Positions 54,265 through 63,376 of a stretch of 64,000 nt of DNA are shown here, piece by piece (within the stretch, counting starts at the first letter, position 1; each line of letters opens with the position of its first letter). The stretch spans positions 1,860,001 through 1,924,000 of the forward strand of contig NC_017737.1 of NCBI RefSeq assembly GCF_000259255.1. Direction: 5' to 3'. The position numbers and the translations under genes are program-made. The notes below the pieces were generated by a model that was given only the letters and a program-made list of their open reading frames with translations, made no database searches and was not told the DNA's origin. This DNA is from Helicobacter cetorum MIT 00-7128 (GTDB taxonomy: Bacteria > Campylobacterota > Campylobacteria > Campylobacterales > Helicobacteraceae).

Positions 54265-54931
54265 AAAAATTGTAAATGTAATTTATATACATTACCGGCA
54301 AACGATGCCACAAAGTCGTAGCGCTCAAGCCGTTGATAGTTTGGTTTTTTGTATTAGCAATAGTAGGGAATTTTAATCCCAAAGCGATTTCATTATGTCC
54401 AAGTCCAAAGCGTGCGCCCACATTTACAAGCAATTGAAAAAGCGAATTTTGCTGACCTAAATTTTTAGCAATAATTCCATGCAAGGCATTTCCGGGTAAA
54501 TAAGACGCCCCAGCAATCCCTATGCCAACTTCTAGTCCAAAAAAGTGCTTAGGCGTGTTGGTAAAATCCCATAAACCACTCAATTCCATTCCATAAGTGG
54601 AGATATAGGAATGATAAGATGAGAAAGTTTGGTCATAGAATATTCCATAACGCAAGCCTACATGCTCTAAATTTTTCCTCTGGGTTAAAAACTTCCCCCC
54701 AAGCACCACACCAAAACCATTACCGACCATATAATAAGAATCAGCAATAGATTTTGTGCTATAAGAGGTGTTTATAGCGCTTAATTGATACCCAACCCCC
54801 AAATAAAAAGCGCTCTTATCGGCTAGCTTAACCTTTTGTTTGGCTACATCTTTAGAATCTTTGGCTTGACATTCCAATAATAACGCTAAGCTTATCAACC
54901 CCTTAGCAAATGTTTTTAGTTTTTTCAACAT
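54263..54931 (-). CDS. Hor-like outer-membrane protein
   Basis: A 222-residue outer-membrane beta-barrel protein with a signal peptide (residues 1-23, ending CQA). It has the family strands SAFYLGVGYQLSAINTSYS, FGVVLGGKF, GLRYGIFYDQTF, NVGARFGLGHNEIALGLKFP, and a C-terminal VMYINYIYNF ending in Phe, the assembly signal for barrels. Position before porGDAB corresponds to H. pylori HP1107. AAGGGGTTT precedes the ATG. A TATAAT on the minus strand at 54976-54981 is a likely -10. Confidence 0.85.
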   Translation of the reverse strand: MLKKLKTFAKGLISLALLLECQAKDSKDVAKQKVKLADKSAFYLGVGYQLSAINTSYSTKSIADSYYMVGNGFGVVLGGKFLTQRKNLEHVGLRYGIFYDQTFSSYHSYISTYGMELSGLWDFTNTPKHFFGLEVGIGIAGASYLPGNALHGIIAKNLGQQNSLFQLLVNVGARFGLGHNEIALGLKFPTIANTKNQTINGLSATTLWHRLPVMYINYIYNF

Positions 54932-54975
54932 AAACCCCTTGATTTCAAATCGTTATTTCTAAACCCTATTTCACA

Positions 54976-54981
54976 ATTATA
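54976..54981 (-). promoter_or_regulatory. -10 box of the Hor-like gene
   Basis: Minus-strand TATAAT about 45 bases before ATG 54931. Confidence 0.55.
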
Positions 54982-55208
54982 TAGAGTAAACCTAAAAGCA
55001 CCAACTACTACAGCAATAATAACAAAGTTTAAACAAAGCTAGGTTAAATTTATTGTTATCATAGAGTTATTTGATAAGAATATTGATATTATTTGACACA
55101 ATTAAAAAATGGAAAAAGTTTTTTATTGGTTTTATTTTTTTCAACCTTACTTGATTACATGTTTTTCAACCAATTAAAATGGGTTTTTGTTAAGAAATAA
55201 ATACTCAT

Positions 55209-55276
55209 AATCTTTAATTTTAATTTTTTAAAAAAAGCAAAAATAAAGATTAAAAAATAAAAAACAAATATTTGTT
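55209..55276. promoter_or_regulatory. Inverted repeats upstream of porGDAB
   Basis: The roughly 500-base interval 54932-55431 has no gene. It holds an AT-rich hairpin (AATCTTTA 55209-55216 with TAAAGATT 55244-55251) and a perfect 14-bp palindrome AACAAATATTTGTT at 55263-55276, about 73 bases before the por -10 box. These could be operators for the por operon. Confidence 0.4.
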
Positions 55277-55348
55277 AAAAATAGCCCCAAATTTGTATGA
55301 AAATTCTTAAAAACCTACTATTGTAAGACAAATTAATAGTTTTTCTTG

Positions 55349-55354
55349 TATAAT
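55349..55354 (+). promoter_or_regulatory. -10 box of the porGDAB operon
   Basis: TATAAT in TTCTTGTATAATCC, 78 bases before the porG ATG. It gives a leader of about 70 bases. Confidence 0.65.
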
Positions 55355-55431
55355 CCAAAGGTTATAACATTACACTTTTGGAAGAAAAGCTACCTTTTCT
55401 ATCTCAATTAGTTACAAGGAGATTCAGTATT

Positions 55432-55992
55432 ATGCTACAAATTAGATGGCATGCACGAGCTGGTCAAGGCGCAATCACGGGCGCTAAAGGACTAGCTGAT
55501 GTAATTTCAAAAACAGGCAAAGAGGTGCAGGCATTTGCCTCTTATGGTTCAGCCAAAAGAGGTGCGGCTATGATGGCGTATAATCGCATTGACGATGAGC
55601 CTATTTTAAATCATGAGCGTTTTATGCAACCTGATTATGTTTTGGTGATTGACCCGGGATTGGTATTTATTGAAGATATCTTTGCTGATGAAAAAGAAGA
55701 TACCACTTATATCATTACAAGCTATCTTTCAAGAGAAGAGTTATTTGCAAAGAAACCAGAACTTAAAACTCGCAAAGTCTTTACGCTAGATTGTTTAAAA
55801 ATCTCTATGGAAACTTTAAAGCGTCCTATTCCTAATACTCCAATGCTAGGGGCTTTGATGAAAGTTTCTAATATGCTTGAAATTGAGGCGTTTAAAGAGG
55901 CGTTTAAAAAAGTTTTAGGCAAGAAATTGGCTCAAGAAGTCATTGATGCAAACATGCTCGCCATTCAAAGAGCTTATGAAGAAGTTCAATAA
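55432..55992 (+). CDS. porG: Pyruvate:flavodoxin oxidoreductase, gamma subunit
   Basis: One of four subunits of the oxygen-sensitive enzyme that converts pyruvate and CoA to acetyl-CoA and CO2, passing electrons to flavodoxin. I start it at ATG 55432 (186 residues, MLQIRWHARAGQGAITGAKG), preceded by CAAGGAGATTCAGTATT; a longer frame adds 18 unlikely residues. The gamma fold is recognised by HARAGQGAITGAKGLAD, VQAFASYGSAKRGA and DPGLVF. It is first of porG-porD-porA-porB, as HP1108-HP1111 in H. pylori. Confidence 0.95.
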   Translation: MLQIRWHARAGQGAITGAKGLADVISKTGKEVQAFASYGSAKRGAAMMAYNRIDDEPILNHERFMQPDYVLVIDPGLVFIEDIFADEKEDTTYIITSYLSREELFAKKPELKTRKVFTLDCLKISMETLKRPIPNTPMLGALMKVSNMLEIEAFKEAFKKVLGKKLAQEVIDANMLAIQRAYEEVQ

Positions 55993-56008
55993 CGCTTAAG
56001 GAAGAAAG

Positions 56009-56398
56009 ATGAAAAATTGGAATGAATTTGAAATGGGAGCAGTGCTTTTCCCTTTTGAAAACAATGCACAAAGCGAAATAGAAAAACACAATACTGAGCG
56101 TAACTACACTAAAGAGAGTTATTTCACTACTTCAGTAGCTCATTGGCGTGTAGCAAAGCCTGTGCATAATGAAAACATCTGTATTAATTGCTTTAACTGC
56201 TGGGTTTATTGCCCTGATGCAGCTATTCTTTCAAGAGAGGGCAAATTAAAAGGCGTAGATTATACTCATTGTAAGGGTTGTGGAGTGTGTGTGAGTGTTT
56301 GCCCTACTAATCCTAAATCACTATGGATGTTTGAAGAGCAAGAAGAATTAGATACAGCGCTTACTAAATGGCCAACAAAGCAAGAAAAGAAAAAATAA
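56009..56398 (+). CDS. porD: Pyruvate:flavodoxin oxidoreductase, delta (ferredoxin-like) subunit
   Basis: A 129-residue electron-transfer subunit with two 4Fe-4S clusters: CINCFNCWVYCPD and CKGCGVCVSVCPTNP. It passes electrons from the catalytic subunit to flavodoxin. It lies 16 bases after porG and nine before porA, each with its own AAGGAA site. Confidence 0.96.
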   Translation: MKNWNEFEMGAVLFPFENNAQSEIEKHNTERNYTKESYFTTSVAHWRVAKPVHNENICINCFNCWVYCPDAAILSREGKLKGVDYTHCKGCGVCVSVCPTNPKSLWMFEEQEELDTALTKWPTKQEKKK

Positions 56399-56407
56399 GG
56401 AAATAGA

Positions 56408-57631
56408 ATGGCAAAAAAGATTGAATTACAAGAAGTAGAGGTTTGGGATGGCAATATGGCCAGCTCAAACGCTCTAAGACAAGCTCAAATTGATGTAATT
56501 GCAGCTTACCCAATTACTCCATCAACTCCTATTGTGCAAAACTATGGTTCGTTTAAGGATAATGGCTATATTGATGGCGAATTTGTTTTAGTAGAATCAG
56601 AACATGCAGCTATGAGTGCGTGCGTAGGTGCAGCTGCAGCAGGTGGGAGAGTAAGCACAGCGACTAGTTCTCAAGGCTTAGCGCTTATGGTAGAAGTCTT
56701 ATATCAAGCATCTGGTATGCGCTTACCTATCGTATTAAACTTAGTTAATCGTGCTCTAGCCGCTCCTTTAAATATCCATGGCGACCACTCTGATATGTAT
56801 CTAGCTAGAGATGCAGGTTGGATAAATCTATCTACATGCAACCCTCAAGAAGCTTATGATTTTACCTTAATGGCGTTTAGAATTGCCGAACATCAAAATG
56901 TTCGTGTGCCAACCATTGTTAACCAAGATGGTTTCTTATGCTCACACACTGTGCAAAATGTGCGCCCATTAAGCGATGATATTGCATATAAATTTGTAGG
57001 TGAATACCAAACTAAGCACTCACTCTTAGACTTTGATAGACCTGTAAGCTATGGTGCACAAGCTGAAGAAGAATGGCATTATGAGCATAAAGCCCAACTC
57101 CACCATGCGATTATGAGTGCTGAAAAGATAATTGAAGAAGTGTTTAATGATTTTGCTAAACTCACAGGCAGACAATACCACTTAACAGAAACTTTCCAAC
57201 TAGAAGATGCTGAAGTGGCTATTTTTGCGCTTGGAACCACTTATGAATCTGCTATTGTAGCGGCTAAAGAAATGCGTAAAAAAGGTATTAAAGCTGGAGT
57301 CGCCACCGTTCATTCTTTACGCCCTTTCCCTTATGAAAGATTAGGTCAAGATTTGAAAAACCTTAAAGCTTTAGCCATTTTAGACAAGAGTTCTCCTGCA
57401 GGTGCTATGGGTGCAATGTTTAATGAAGTTACTTCAGCAGTATATCAAACCAAAGATTCCAAGCACCCTGTTGTGTCTAACTATATTTATGGCTTAGGCG
57501 AAAGAGATATGACTATCGCACATCTATGTGAAATTTTTGAAGAAATCAAAGAAGATGCTCTTAAAGGCGCACTCACTCATCCTACCCAACAATTCGTAGG
57601 ACTTAGAGGCCCTAAAATGAGCTTTTTTTAA
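56408..57631 (+). CDS. porA: Pyruvate:flavodoxin oxidoreductase, alpha subunit
   Basis: The 407-residue alpha subunit, with the pyrimidine-binding thiamine-diphosphate domain (IAAYPITPSTPIVQNY, FVLVESEHAAMSACVGAAAA, RVSTATSSQGLALM) and a transketolase-C-like domain (VATVHSLRPFPYERL). With PorB it forms the catalytic site. AAGGAAATAGA precedes the ATG. The length is normal. Confidence 0.96.
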   Translation: MAKKIELQEVEVWDGNMASSNALRQAQIDVIAAYPITPSTPIVQNYGSFKDNGYIDGEFVLVESEHAAMSACVGAAAAGGRVSTATSSQGLALMVEVLYQASGMRLPIVLNLVNRALAAPLNIHGDHSDMYLARDAGWINLSTCNPQEAYDFTLMAFRIAEHQNVRVPTIVNQDGFLCSHTVQNVRPLSDDIAYKFVGEYQTKHSLLDFDRPVSYGAQAEEEWHYEHKAQLHHAIMSAEKIIEEVFNDFAKLTGRQYHLTETFQLEDAEVAIFALGTTYESAIVAAKEMRKKGIKAGVATVHSLRPFPYERLGQDLKNLKALAILDKSSPAGAMGAMFNEVTSAVYQTKDSKHPVVSNYIYGLGERDMTIAHLCEIFEEIKEDALKGALTHPTQQFVGLRGPKMSFF

Positions 57632-57643
57632 TAAGGAAATATT

Positions 57644-58588
57644 ATGGTAAAAGAAGTAAAAACACTTAAAGGTTTTAGCCAAAGCGCTGAAAAATTTGAA
57701 GGCGCTCATCTACTATGTCCGGGTTGTGGGCATGGTATTATTGTGCGTGAAGTTCTAAACGCCGTAGATGGGCCTATCGTTCTAGGTAACTCTACAGGTT
57801 GTTTGGAAGTATGCACTGCTGTATATCCACACACTTCATGGGATGTGCCTTGGATTCATATTGGTTTTGAAAATGGTTCAACTGCCATTGCAGGCGTAGA
57901 ATCTATGTATAAAGCCCTAGCCAACAAAGGCAAATACAAGGGTCAAAGACCTAAGTTTGTAGCTTTTGGGGGCGATGGCTCTAGCTATGATATTGGTTTT
58001 CAATTTATCAGTGGCTGTATGGAAAGAGGGCATGATATGACCTATATTTGCTTAGATAATGAAAACTACGCAAATACCGGTGGTCAAAGAAGTTCTTCTA
58101 CACCCTTAGGGGCTAGCACTTCTACTACTCCGGGTGGTTCAGTAAGCTTTGGTAAAAAAGAAAAGAAAAAAGACATCGTAACTATTATGGCAAGCCATGG
58201 GATTCCTTATGTGGCGCAACTTTCACCTAATAAGTGGAAAGATATGAATAAAAAGATTAAGACTGCATTAGACACTGAAGGGCCTTGCTTTATCAACGCC
58301 CTTAGTCCTTGCACAACTGAGTGGAAGTTTGAATCCAATCAAACCATTGAATTAGCGGATATGGCAGTAGATAGCTTGATGTTTCCTTTATTTGAAATCT
58401 TTAATGGCAGAGAGTTGAAAATTACTTATCGCCCAAGAAACATCATCTCTGTGAGAGACTATTTGGGTGCCCAAAAGCGTTTCAAACACCTTTTCAAAAA
58501 AGAAAACGAGCATATCATTGAAGAATTGCAAAAAGATGTGAATGAGCGTTGGGAGTATTTACAACGCAGAGAAGAGGCTGGAGTATAA
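57644..58588 (+). CDS. porB: Pyruvate:flavodoxin oxidoreductase, beta subunit
   Basis: The 314-residue beta subunit binds thiamine diphosphate and Mg2+ through GDGSSYDIGFQ and DNENYANTGGQRSS, and a 4Fe-4S cluster through CPGCGHG plus further cysteines (CLEVC, CTTEW). It is 12 bases after porA. It ends the operon, and a strong hairpin follows its stop. Confidence 0.96.
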   Translation: MVKEVKTLKGFSQSAEKFEGAHLLCPGCGHGIIVREVLNAVDGPIVLGNSTGCLEVCTAVYPHTSWDVPWIHIGFENGSTAIAGVESMYKALANKGKYKGQRPKFVAFGGDGSSYDIGFQFISGCMERGHDMTYICLDNENYANTGGQRSSSTPLGASTSTTPGGSVSFGKKEKKKDIVTIMASHGIPYVAQLSPNKWKDMNKKIKTALDTEGPCFINALSPCTTEWKFESNQTIELADMAVDSLMFPLFEIFNGRELKITYRPRNIISVRDYLGAQKRFKHLFKKENEHIIEELQKDVNERWEYLQRREEAGV

Positions 58589-58610
58589 CTCTAATTTATT
58601 CTTTTTTTAG

Positions 58611-58645
58611 CAAGGCACTTTTTAAAGTGCTTTGATTATTTTTTA
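58611..58645 (+). terminator. Terminator of the porGDAB operon
   Basis: A 10-bp stem (CAAGGCACTT/AAGTGCTTTG with one G.T pair) and a small T-rich loop are followed by ATTATTTTTT, 22 bases after the porB stop. Confidence 0.8.
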
Positions 58646-58710
58646 CCACTTGACTTTTTAATCCCCTTTTAAGTAACATAAATTCCATTTTGATTTTTTA
58701 AGGATTATTA

Positions 58711-60033
58711 ATGCTAGAACGCTACGCACGAGAAGAAATGAAAGCCCTATGGAGCGAGCAGAGCAAATTTGAAGCCTATTTAGAAGTAGAAAAGGCTGTG
58801 GTTAGAGCGTGGAATAAACTTGGGCAAATTAGCGATGAAGATTGTGAAAAAATCTGTAAAAATGCGAAGTTTGATTTAGAGCGCATTAAAGAAATTGAAA
58901 AAATCACTAAGCATGATTTAATCGCTTTCACTACTTGTGTGAGTGAGAGTTTGGGAATAGAATCACGATTTTTTCATTATGGTATCACTTCTAGTGATTG
59001 TATTGATACGGCTATGGCATTATTGATGACAAAAAGTTTAAAGCTCATCCAACAAGGCGTTAAAAATCTTTATGAAACGCTTAAAAATAAAGCCTTAGAG
59101 CATAAAGACACTCTAATGGTAGGCAGAAGTCATGGGATTTTTGGCGAACCCATTACTTTTGGCTTAGTTTTAGCTCTTTGGGCTGACGAAATCAAACGCC
59201 ATTTAAAAGCCCTAGATTTGACTATGGAGTTTATTAGTGTGGGAGCCATTAGTGGGGCTATGGGGAATTTTGCTCACGCTCCCTTAGAATTAGAAGAGTT
59301 AACTTGTGAATCTTTAGGTTTAAAAGTAGCAAACATTAGCAACCAAGTGATTCAAAGAGACCGCTACGCTAGATTAGCGTGTGATTTAGCCCTTTTAGCG
59401 AGCAGTTGTGAAAAAATCGCTGTGAATATCCGCCACTTACAACGAAGCGAAGTGCAAGAAGCTGAAGAATATTTTTCAACAGGGCAAAAAGGAAGCTCCG
59501 CCATGCCCCATAAAAGAAATCCGGTGCTAAGCGAGAATATCACAGGGCTTTGTAGGGTAATTCGCTCTTTTACTACCCCTATGCTAGAAAATGTCGCCCT
59601 TTGGCATGAAAGAGATATTAGCCATAGCTCAGTGGAGAGATTTGCTTTACCAGATATGTTTATCACAAGCGATTTTATGCTTAGTCGCTTGAGTAGTGTT
59701 ATTGAAAACTTGGTCGTTTATCCAAAAAATATGCTTAAAAATTTAGCGTTAAGTGGGGGGCTAGTTTTTTCACAACGAGTGCTTTTAGAACTACCCAAAA
59801 AAGGTTTGAGCAGAGAAGAAAGCTATACAATCGTGCAAGAAAATGCGATGAAAGTATGGGAAAATTTACAGCAAGGCACTTCAAAAAACACTGATGAAAA
59901 CTTGTTTTTAAACGCCTTATTAAATGATGAACGCTTGAAAAAATATTTGAGTGAAAGCGAGATTAAAGCGTGTTTTGATTATAGCTACTACACTAAGAAT
60001 ATCAATGCGATTTTTAAAAGGGTGTTTGACTAA
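58711..60033 (+). CDS. purB: Adenylosuccinate lyase
   Basis: The enzyme acts in AMP synthesis and, where present, the purine pathway, removing fumarate from adenylosuccinate. It has 440 residues with the fumarase/aspartase-family signature GSSAMPHKRNP near residue 263, the catalytic His region in GRSHGIFGEP and TSSDCIDTAMA. AAGGATTATTA precedes the ATG. It follows the por operon behind a terminator, as HP1112 follows HP1111. Confidence 0.97.
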   Translation: MLERYAREEMKALWSEQSKFEAYLEVEKAVVRAWNKLGQISDEDCEKICKNAKFDLERIKEIEKITKHDLIAFTTCVSESLGIESRFFHYGITSSDCIDTAMALLMTKSLKLIQQGVKNLYETLKNKALEHKDTLMVGRSHGIFGEPITFGLVLALWADEIKRHLKALDLTMEFISVGAISGAMGNFAHAPLELEELTCESLGLKVANISNQVIQRDRYARLACDLALLASSCEKIAVNIRHLQRSEVQEAEEYFSTGQKGSSAMPHKRNPVLSENITGLCRVIRSFTTPMLENVALWHERDISHSSVERFALPDMFITSDFMLSRLSSVIENLVVYPKNMLKNLALSGGLVFSQRVLLELPKKGLSREESYTIVQENAMKVWENLQQGTSKNTDENLFLNALLNDERLKKYLSESEIKACFDYSYYTKNINAIFKRVFD

Positions 60034-60058
60034 CCCCTTTAAAAAATCACCTTGAATT

Positions 60059-60448
60059 TTACTTGCTAAACTTGTGGTAATACTCCCCCTTGTCCGTAAT
60101 GATTTTAACTTCCAATAATTGCGTAGGCTTACAATCTAAGCGATAAAAAATCTGTTGGGAATATTTTATTTTATGATTAAAAAGCTTTTCTTTCTTGAAT
60201 TTATCGCCTAGCTTTGGCTCAACTTTTTTAGTGGCTTTGCATGAATTTCCCCTATTAACAATAAGATTTTTGATTACAACAGGTTCATCATTTAAAGAAG
60301 TGATACTCAAAAGACTAGAATCTGTCATTTTTCCTACGAGCTTGCCCCCAGTCGCATGATAATCTAGTTTGAAATTCAAGTCCTTTGCCCCCAATTGAGA
60401 ACAAATTCCACTTATAGTTAGCAAACTCAAACACATTTTTTTTAACAT
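60059..60448 (-). CDS. Small exported protein of unknown function
   Basis: A 129-residue protein with a clear signal peptide (residues 1-20, ending GAK after CSQLGA) and two cysteines in the mature part (Cys69, Cys106) that could form a disulfide. I recognise no domain. GAAAGGATTTTA precedes the ATG. It converges with purB and is separate from the ATPase gene upstream (79 bases). Probably periplasmic. Confidence 0.7.
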   Translation of the reverse strand: MLKKMCLSLLTISGICSQLGAKDLNFKLDYHATGGKLVGKMTDSSLLSITSLNDEPVVIKNLIVNRGNSCKATKKVEPKLGDKFKKEKLFNHKIKYSQQIFYRLDCKPTQLLEVKIITDKGEYYHKFSK

Positions 60449-60527
60449 TAAAATCCTTTCAACAAATAATCTTTGAGCGTATTATAGTCAAATTCCACCT
60501 ATCAATTCTAAGTGCTTTTAATCATAA

Positions 60528-63053
60528 TTAGTTTTTGACTGAGCTTAAATTGCATGCTATCCATTCAAACAAATATAGAAAATTGATTTCTGCTTGTTTG
60601 CTTACAACATCTTGGTTGTTAAGTGGGTATTGATAATGTTTGTTATTGAGCTTGTGGCTTACTATATAAAGCTCATTTTTAAAGGCTATTGCTAATGCCA
60701 TGTCTTTGTCTTTTAATGAATATTTTTGTTGGTCTTCATCACTAAATAAATCTTCAATTTGTTTGAAATTTTCATCGCATTGTGAGAGCTGTAAAATTTT
60801 GATAGGACTACCCATTTTCTCATTAGTCTTTTTAAATTGTTCACTAGGCTTATCATCTTCTTCATCTTTTCTGTCATCATCTATTAAGACAATAGGGTTA
60901 TTATCTAATTCACAAAGCTTATCAATAGTTGTTTCCATATTTTTCGCATTATTTTTAAGTCCAGAAATCGGCAAGAAAGTGAAAGGAATAGGATTATCCT
61001 TGTATTGTGGGTAACGCTCATTGAAATATAATTTAAAGGCACTTAAATAACAATAATCCGTAATCCCTTCCACAAAGATAATTCTATGTTTTCTAGGGTT
61101 ATGAAAGATATGTTGCTCTACCCCTAAAGAGCGTTTGATTTTGTCTAAGGCATCGGAGTCATTACTCGCATTGTTTAGAGAATAGTTAAATTCATTATAA
61201 ATTACCGAGCCGTTTGCTTGCCTTTCTACAATTCTTATTTCATCTAAATGGTCAGTATCTACTAAAAAGGGGTCATGAGTAGCTAGAACAAAGGTAATGC
61301 CCCATTTTTTGCTATATCGTCTCAAACGCTCTATAAATTCTTGTCTAGCTGGCACGCTTAGATGAGTGGCTGGTTCATCCATAACCACAATACTATTATA
61401 ATTACGATAGGAGCTATTTTTTCCAAGCTCCCTATTTATTCCCTTTTTGTGGTATCTATAGGGGTATAAAAAATTAAAAAACAAGTTAAAAAACCATTGA
61501 AACCCTGTGCTTTGTTTAACAAGCTCTAAATACTCGTTGTCTCTTTTAATTCTTATATGTAAAAAATGCTGTTTTTTCAAACGGAATTCAAAAATATATC
61601 TGTGTTCATCATTAGGGTTAATACAATAGCTTTCATTAAATTCTTTGCTGATTTTTTCGCCCATTCTCTTTAATTCTTTTTCTAGTTCGTCTAAAAGGTT
61701 CGTTTTTTTATCAAACAAAAAGTTGTCTTCTAAATCATAGAATGTAAAAGTAGCGTTATATTTTTCATCTATTTTTGAAGACATTTGCAACACATATTCT
61801 AAGCCTTGAGTCTTACCTTTAGACTTTTCTAAAATACATGATGAATTACTTTTTCTTAGTATATCCATCGCATTTTCTGTAATTTCATTTTTTAATTCTA
61901 TAAAGAATGGCCAATCTCCATCAATTTGTAATTTTCGCTCTTCCTTATCAATCTTAAAGTCATAATTGCTAAAGTTATTATTATTTTTCATATTGATAAT
62001 TGTATTGGTAAATATCGGTGCTGTCTTGTACCATTCAAAACACATAGTCTCCCATATCCCATTACGAAGCGTCTCTTTTCTTATATCCAAGCGCAAATTT
62101 TCGTCTTTAAGCTCAAAAGGATTTTCGCAATTAATAATTTGGGGTAAGTGGTTAGCTAGAATCGCCTTTTGCGTGGGATTTGCTTTTAAGTTTTTTGGAC
62201 TAGAAGCGTAGAATTGTTGTTGCAATATTGCTATTTTATTGATTTGTTCCTCAGATTTTTTTCTCATCTTTTCTAATGTTTCACAAACTTTAGTTTCATC
62301 AAAACATTCTATCAACTTTGACAAGCTATATTCCTTGAAAGTCAAGCAAATGTGTGATAAAAGGGCTTTTTTAAGATTCTCATACGCTGCTTTTGCCTTT
62401 CTTTTATCTTTTTTGCGTTCTATTGGCGTTATGTATTTTCCGAGACGAATCTCGTTTAATCTTAATGCTTTTGTGTATTGATTGGAAAAGTTATTCCAAG
62501 AGCTTTCAAGCTCTTTGCAATATTTACTATGGCTTAGACTATCATCAGCACAAGGCAATAATGTTTCTAGGGCTTCTCTAATAGATTGTATAAAATGATT
62601 ATCAAACCAAGAAATCCGTGAGTAACTAGCATTGTCGTCAGAGCGTGTGCATTGTGCGGTTAGCATTTTCATATGATTTTCAAACGGATAAAAACTCATT
62701 TCAAATGCTTGCTTATTTGATTTATTTTCTTTGAGTTCTACCCAAGAAAGCGTTTCAAGTTGTTGGTTATTTTCAATTGTGCTGATAAGACTTAGCGTAG
62801 CTCTTTCTTTGGCTTGTTTTTCATAATCTTCTATAGCACATAGAAAATTAGTCTCATCATTGAAAGCTTTCAACCCTTCTAGCACATTGCTTTTACCCAC
62901 ATTATTTTCCCCCACTAAAATCACTAACCCCCCATGCTTAATCCCATCAAAATCTGTATTTGCAAAATCTGCATTTAAGAGTAATTCTGTAGGCAAGTCC
63001 TTACCCAAATTCCTAAAATGGTGTAATCTCAAAACACGCTTATGAAGTTTCAT
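60528..63053 (-). CDS. OLD-family ATPase/TOPRIM nuclease
   Basis: The 841-residue protein joins an ABC-type ATPase to a TOPRIM nuclease domain. Walker A GENNVGKSN is at residues 48-56, the coiled middle is long, Walker B is VVMDEPATHLS, and the H-loop is LATHDPF. The C-terminal TOPRIM domain shows IIFVEGITDYCYL near 660 and LIDDDRKDE near 716. OLD proteins, including P2 Old and GajA, are known as phage-defence nucleases. No GajB-like helicase or reverse transcriptase gene is adjacent, so this is best called a single-gene (class 1-type) OLD protein. TAAGGAATAAAC precedes the ATG. Function inferred from the family. Confidence 0.8.
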   Translation of the reverse strand: MKLHKRVLRLHHFRNLGKDLPTELLLNADFANTDFDGIKHGGLVILVGENNVGKSNVLEGLKAFNDETNFLCAIEDYEKQAKERATLSLISTIENNQQLETLSWVELKENKSNKQAFEMSFYPFENHMKMLTAQCTRSDDNASYSRISWFDNHFIQSIREALETLLPCADDSLSHSKYCKELESSWNNFSNQYTKALRLNEIRLGKYITPIERKKDKRKAKAAYENLKKALLSHICLTFKEYSLSKLIECFDETKVCETLEKMRKKSEEQINKIAILQQQFYASSPKNLKANPTQKAILANHLPQIINCENPFELKDENLRLDIRKETLRNGIWETMCFEWYKTAPIFTNTIINMKNNNNFSNYDFKIDKEERKLQIDGDWPFFIELKNEITENAMDILRKSNSSCILEKSKGKTQGLEYVLQMSSKIDEKYNATFTFYDLEDNFLFDKKTNLLDELEKELKRMGEKISKEFNESYCINPNDEHRYIFEFRLKKQHFLHIRIKRDNEYLELVKQSTGFQWFFNLFFNFLYPYRYHKKGINRELGKNSSYRNYNSIVVMDEPATHLSVPARQEFIERLRRYSKKWGITFVLATHDPFLVDTDHLDEIRIVERQANGSVIYNEFNYSLNNASNDSDALDKIKRSLGVEQHIFHNPRKHRIIFVEGITDYCYLSAFKLYFNERYPQYKDNPIPFTFLPISGLKNNAKNMETTIDKLCELDNNPIVLIDDDRKDEEDDKPSEQFKKTNEKMGSPIKILQLSQCDENFKQIEDLFSDEDQQKYSLKDKDMALAIAFKNELYIVSHKLNNKHYQYPLNNQDVVSKQAEINFLYLFEWIACNLSSVKN

Positions 63054-63103
63054 GTTTATTCCTTAAAGACTTTTAATTATCCTAACACAACAAACACTAA
63101 TTT

Positions 63104-63376
63104 TTATTTTTTTAACTCTTTACAAACCTTTAAATTCAACGCACAAAATTCTTGCCAAGAATACTCCTTAGAGTAATACAAGCGATACATACTCTCTACT
63201 TGACAAATTAAGGGGCGAGTTTCATAAATGGCACAAAGTTTGGTCTCGCTATCATAGTGCTTACACACCCCATCGCCCCTATCTAATTCTTTAGTAAGTT
63301 CGCTTAAATGCACATGCTCACAGCATTTTCCACATTTGTCGCAAGCAAAGGGGGGATAAAGTTTAGAGTTATTCAT
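63104..63376 (-). CDS. YkgJ-family cysteine-cluster protein
   Basis: A 90-residue protein with CDKCGKCCEH followed by further Cys (VCKHYD, LCAIYETRPLICQVE), the zinc- or iron-binding YkgJ pattern (UPF0153-like). I use ATG 63376, which overlaps the end of the upstream gene by eight bases; a GTG five codons earlier is possible. Biochemical role unknown. It is likely cotranscribed with the LRAT-like gene. Confidence 0.8.
   Translation of the reverse strand: MNNSKLYPPFACDKCGKCCEHVHLSELTKELDRGDGVCKHYDSETKLCAIYETRPLICQVESMYRLYYSKEYSWQEFCALNLKVCKELKK

Noticed and set aside
60528-63053. Gabija system (GajA)
   Set aside because: The ATPase/TOPRIM layout fits, but no UvrD-like GajB gene adjoins; neighbours are a small exported protein and a YkgJ-type gene.
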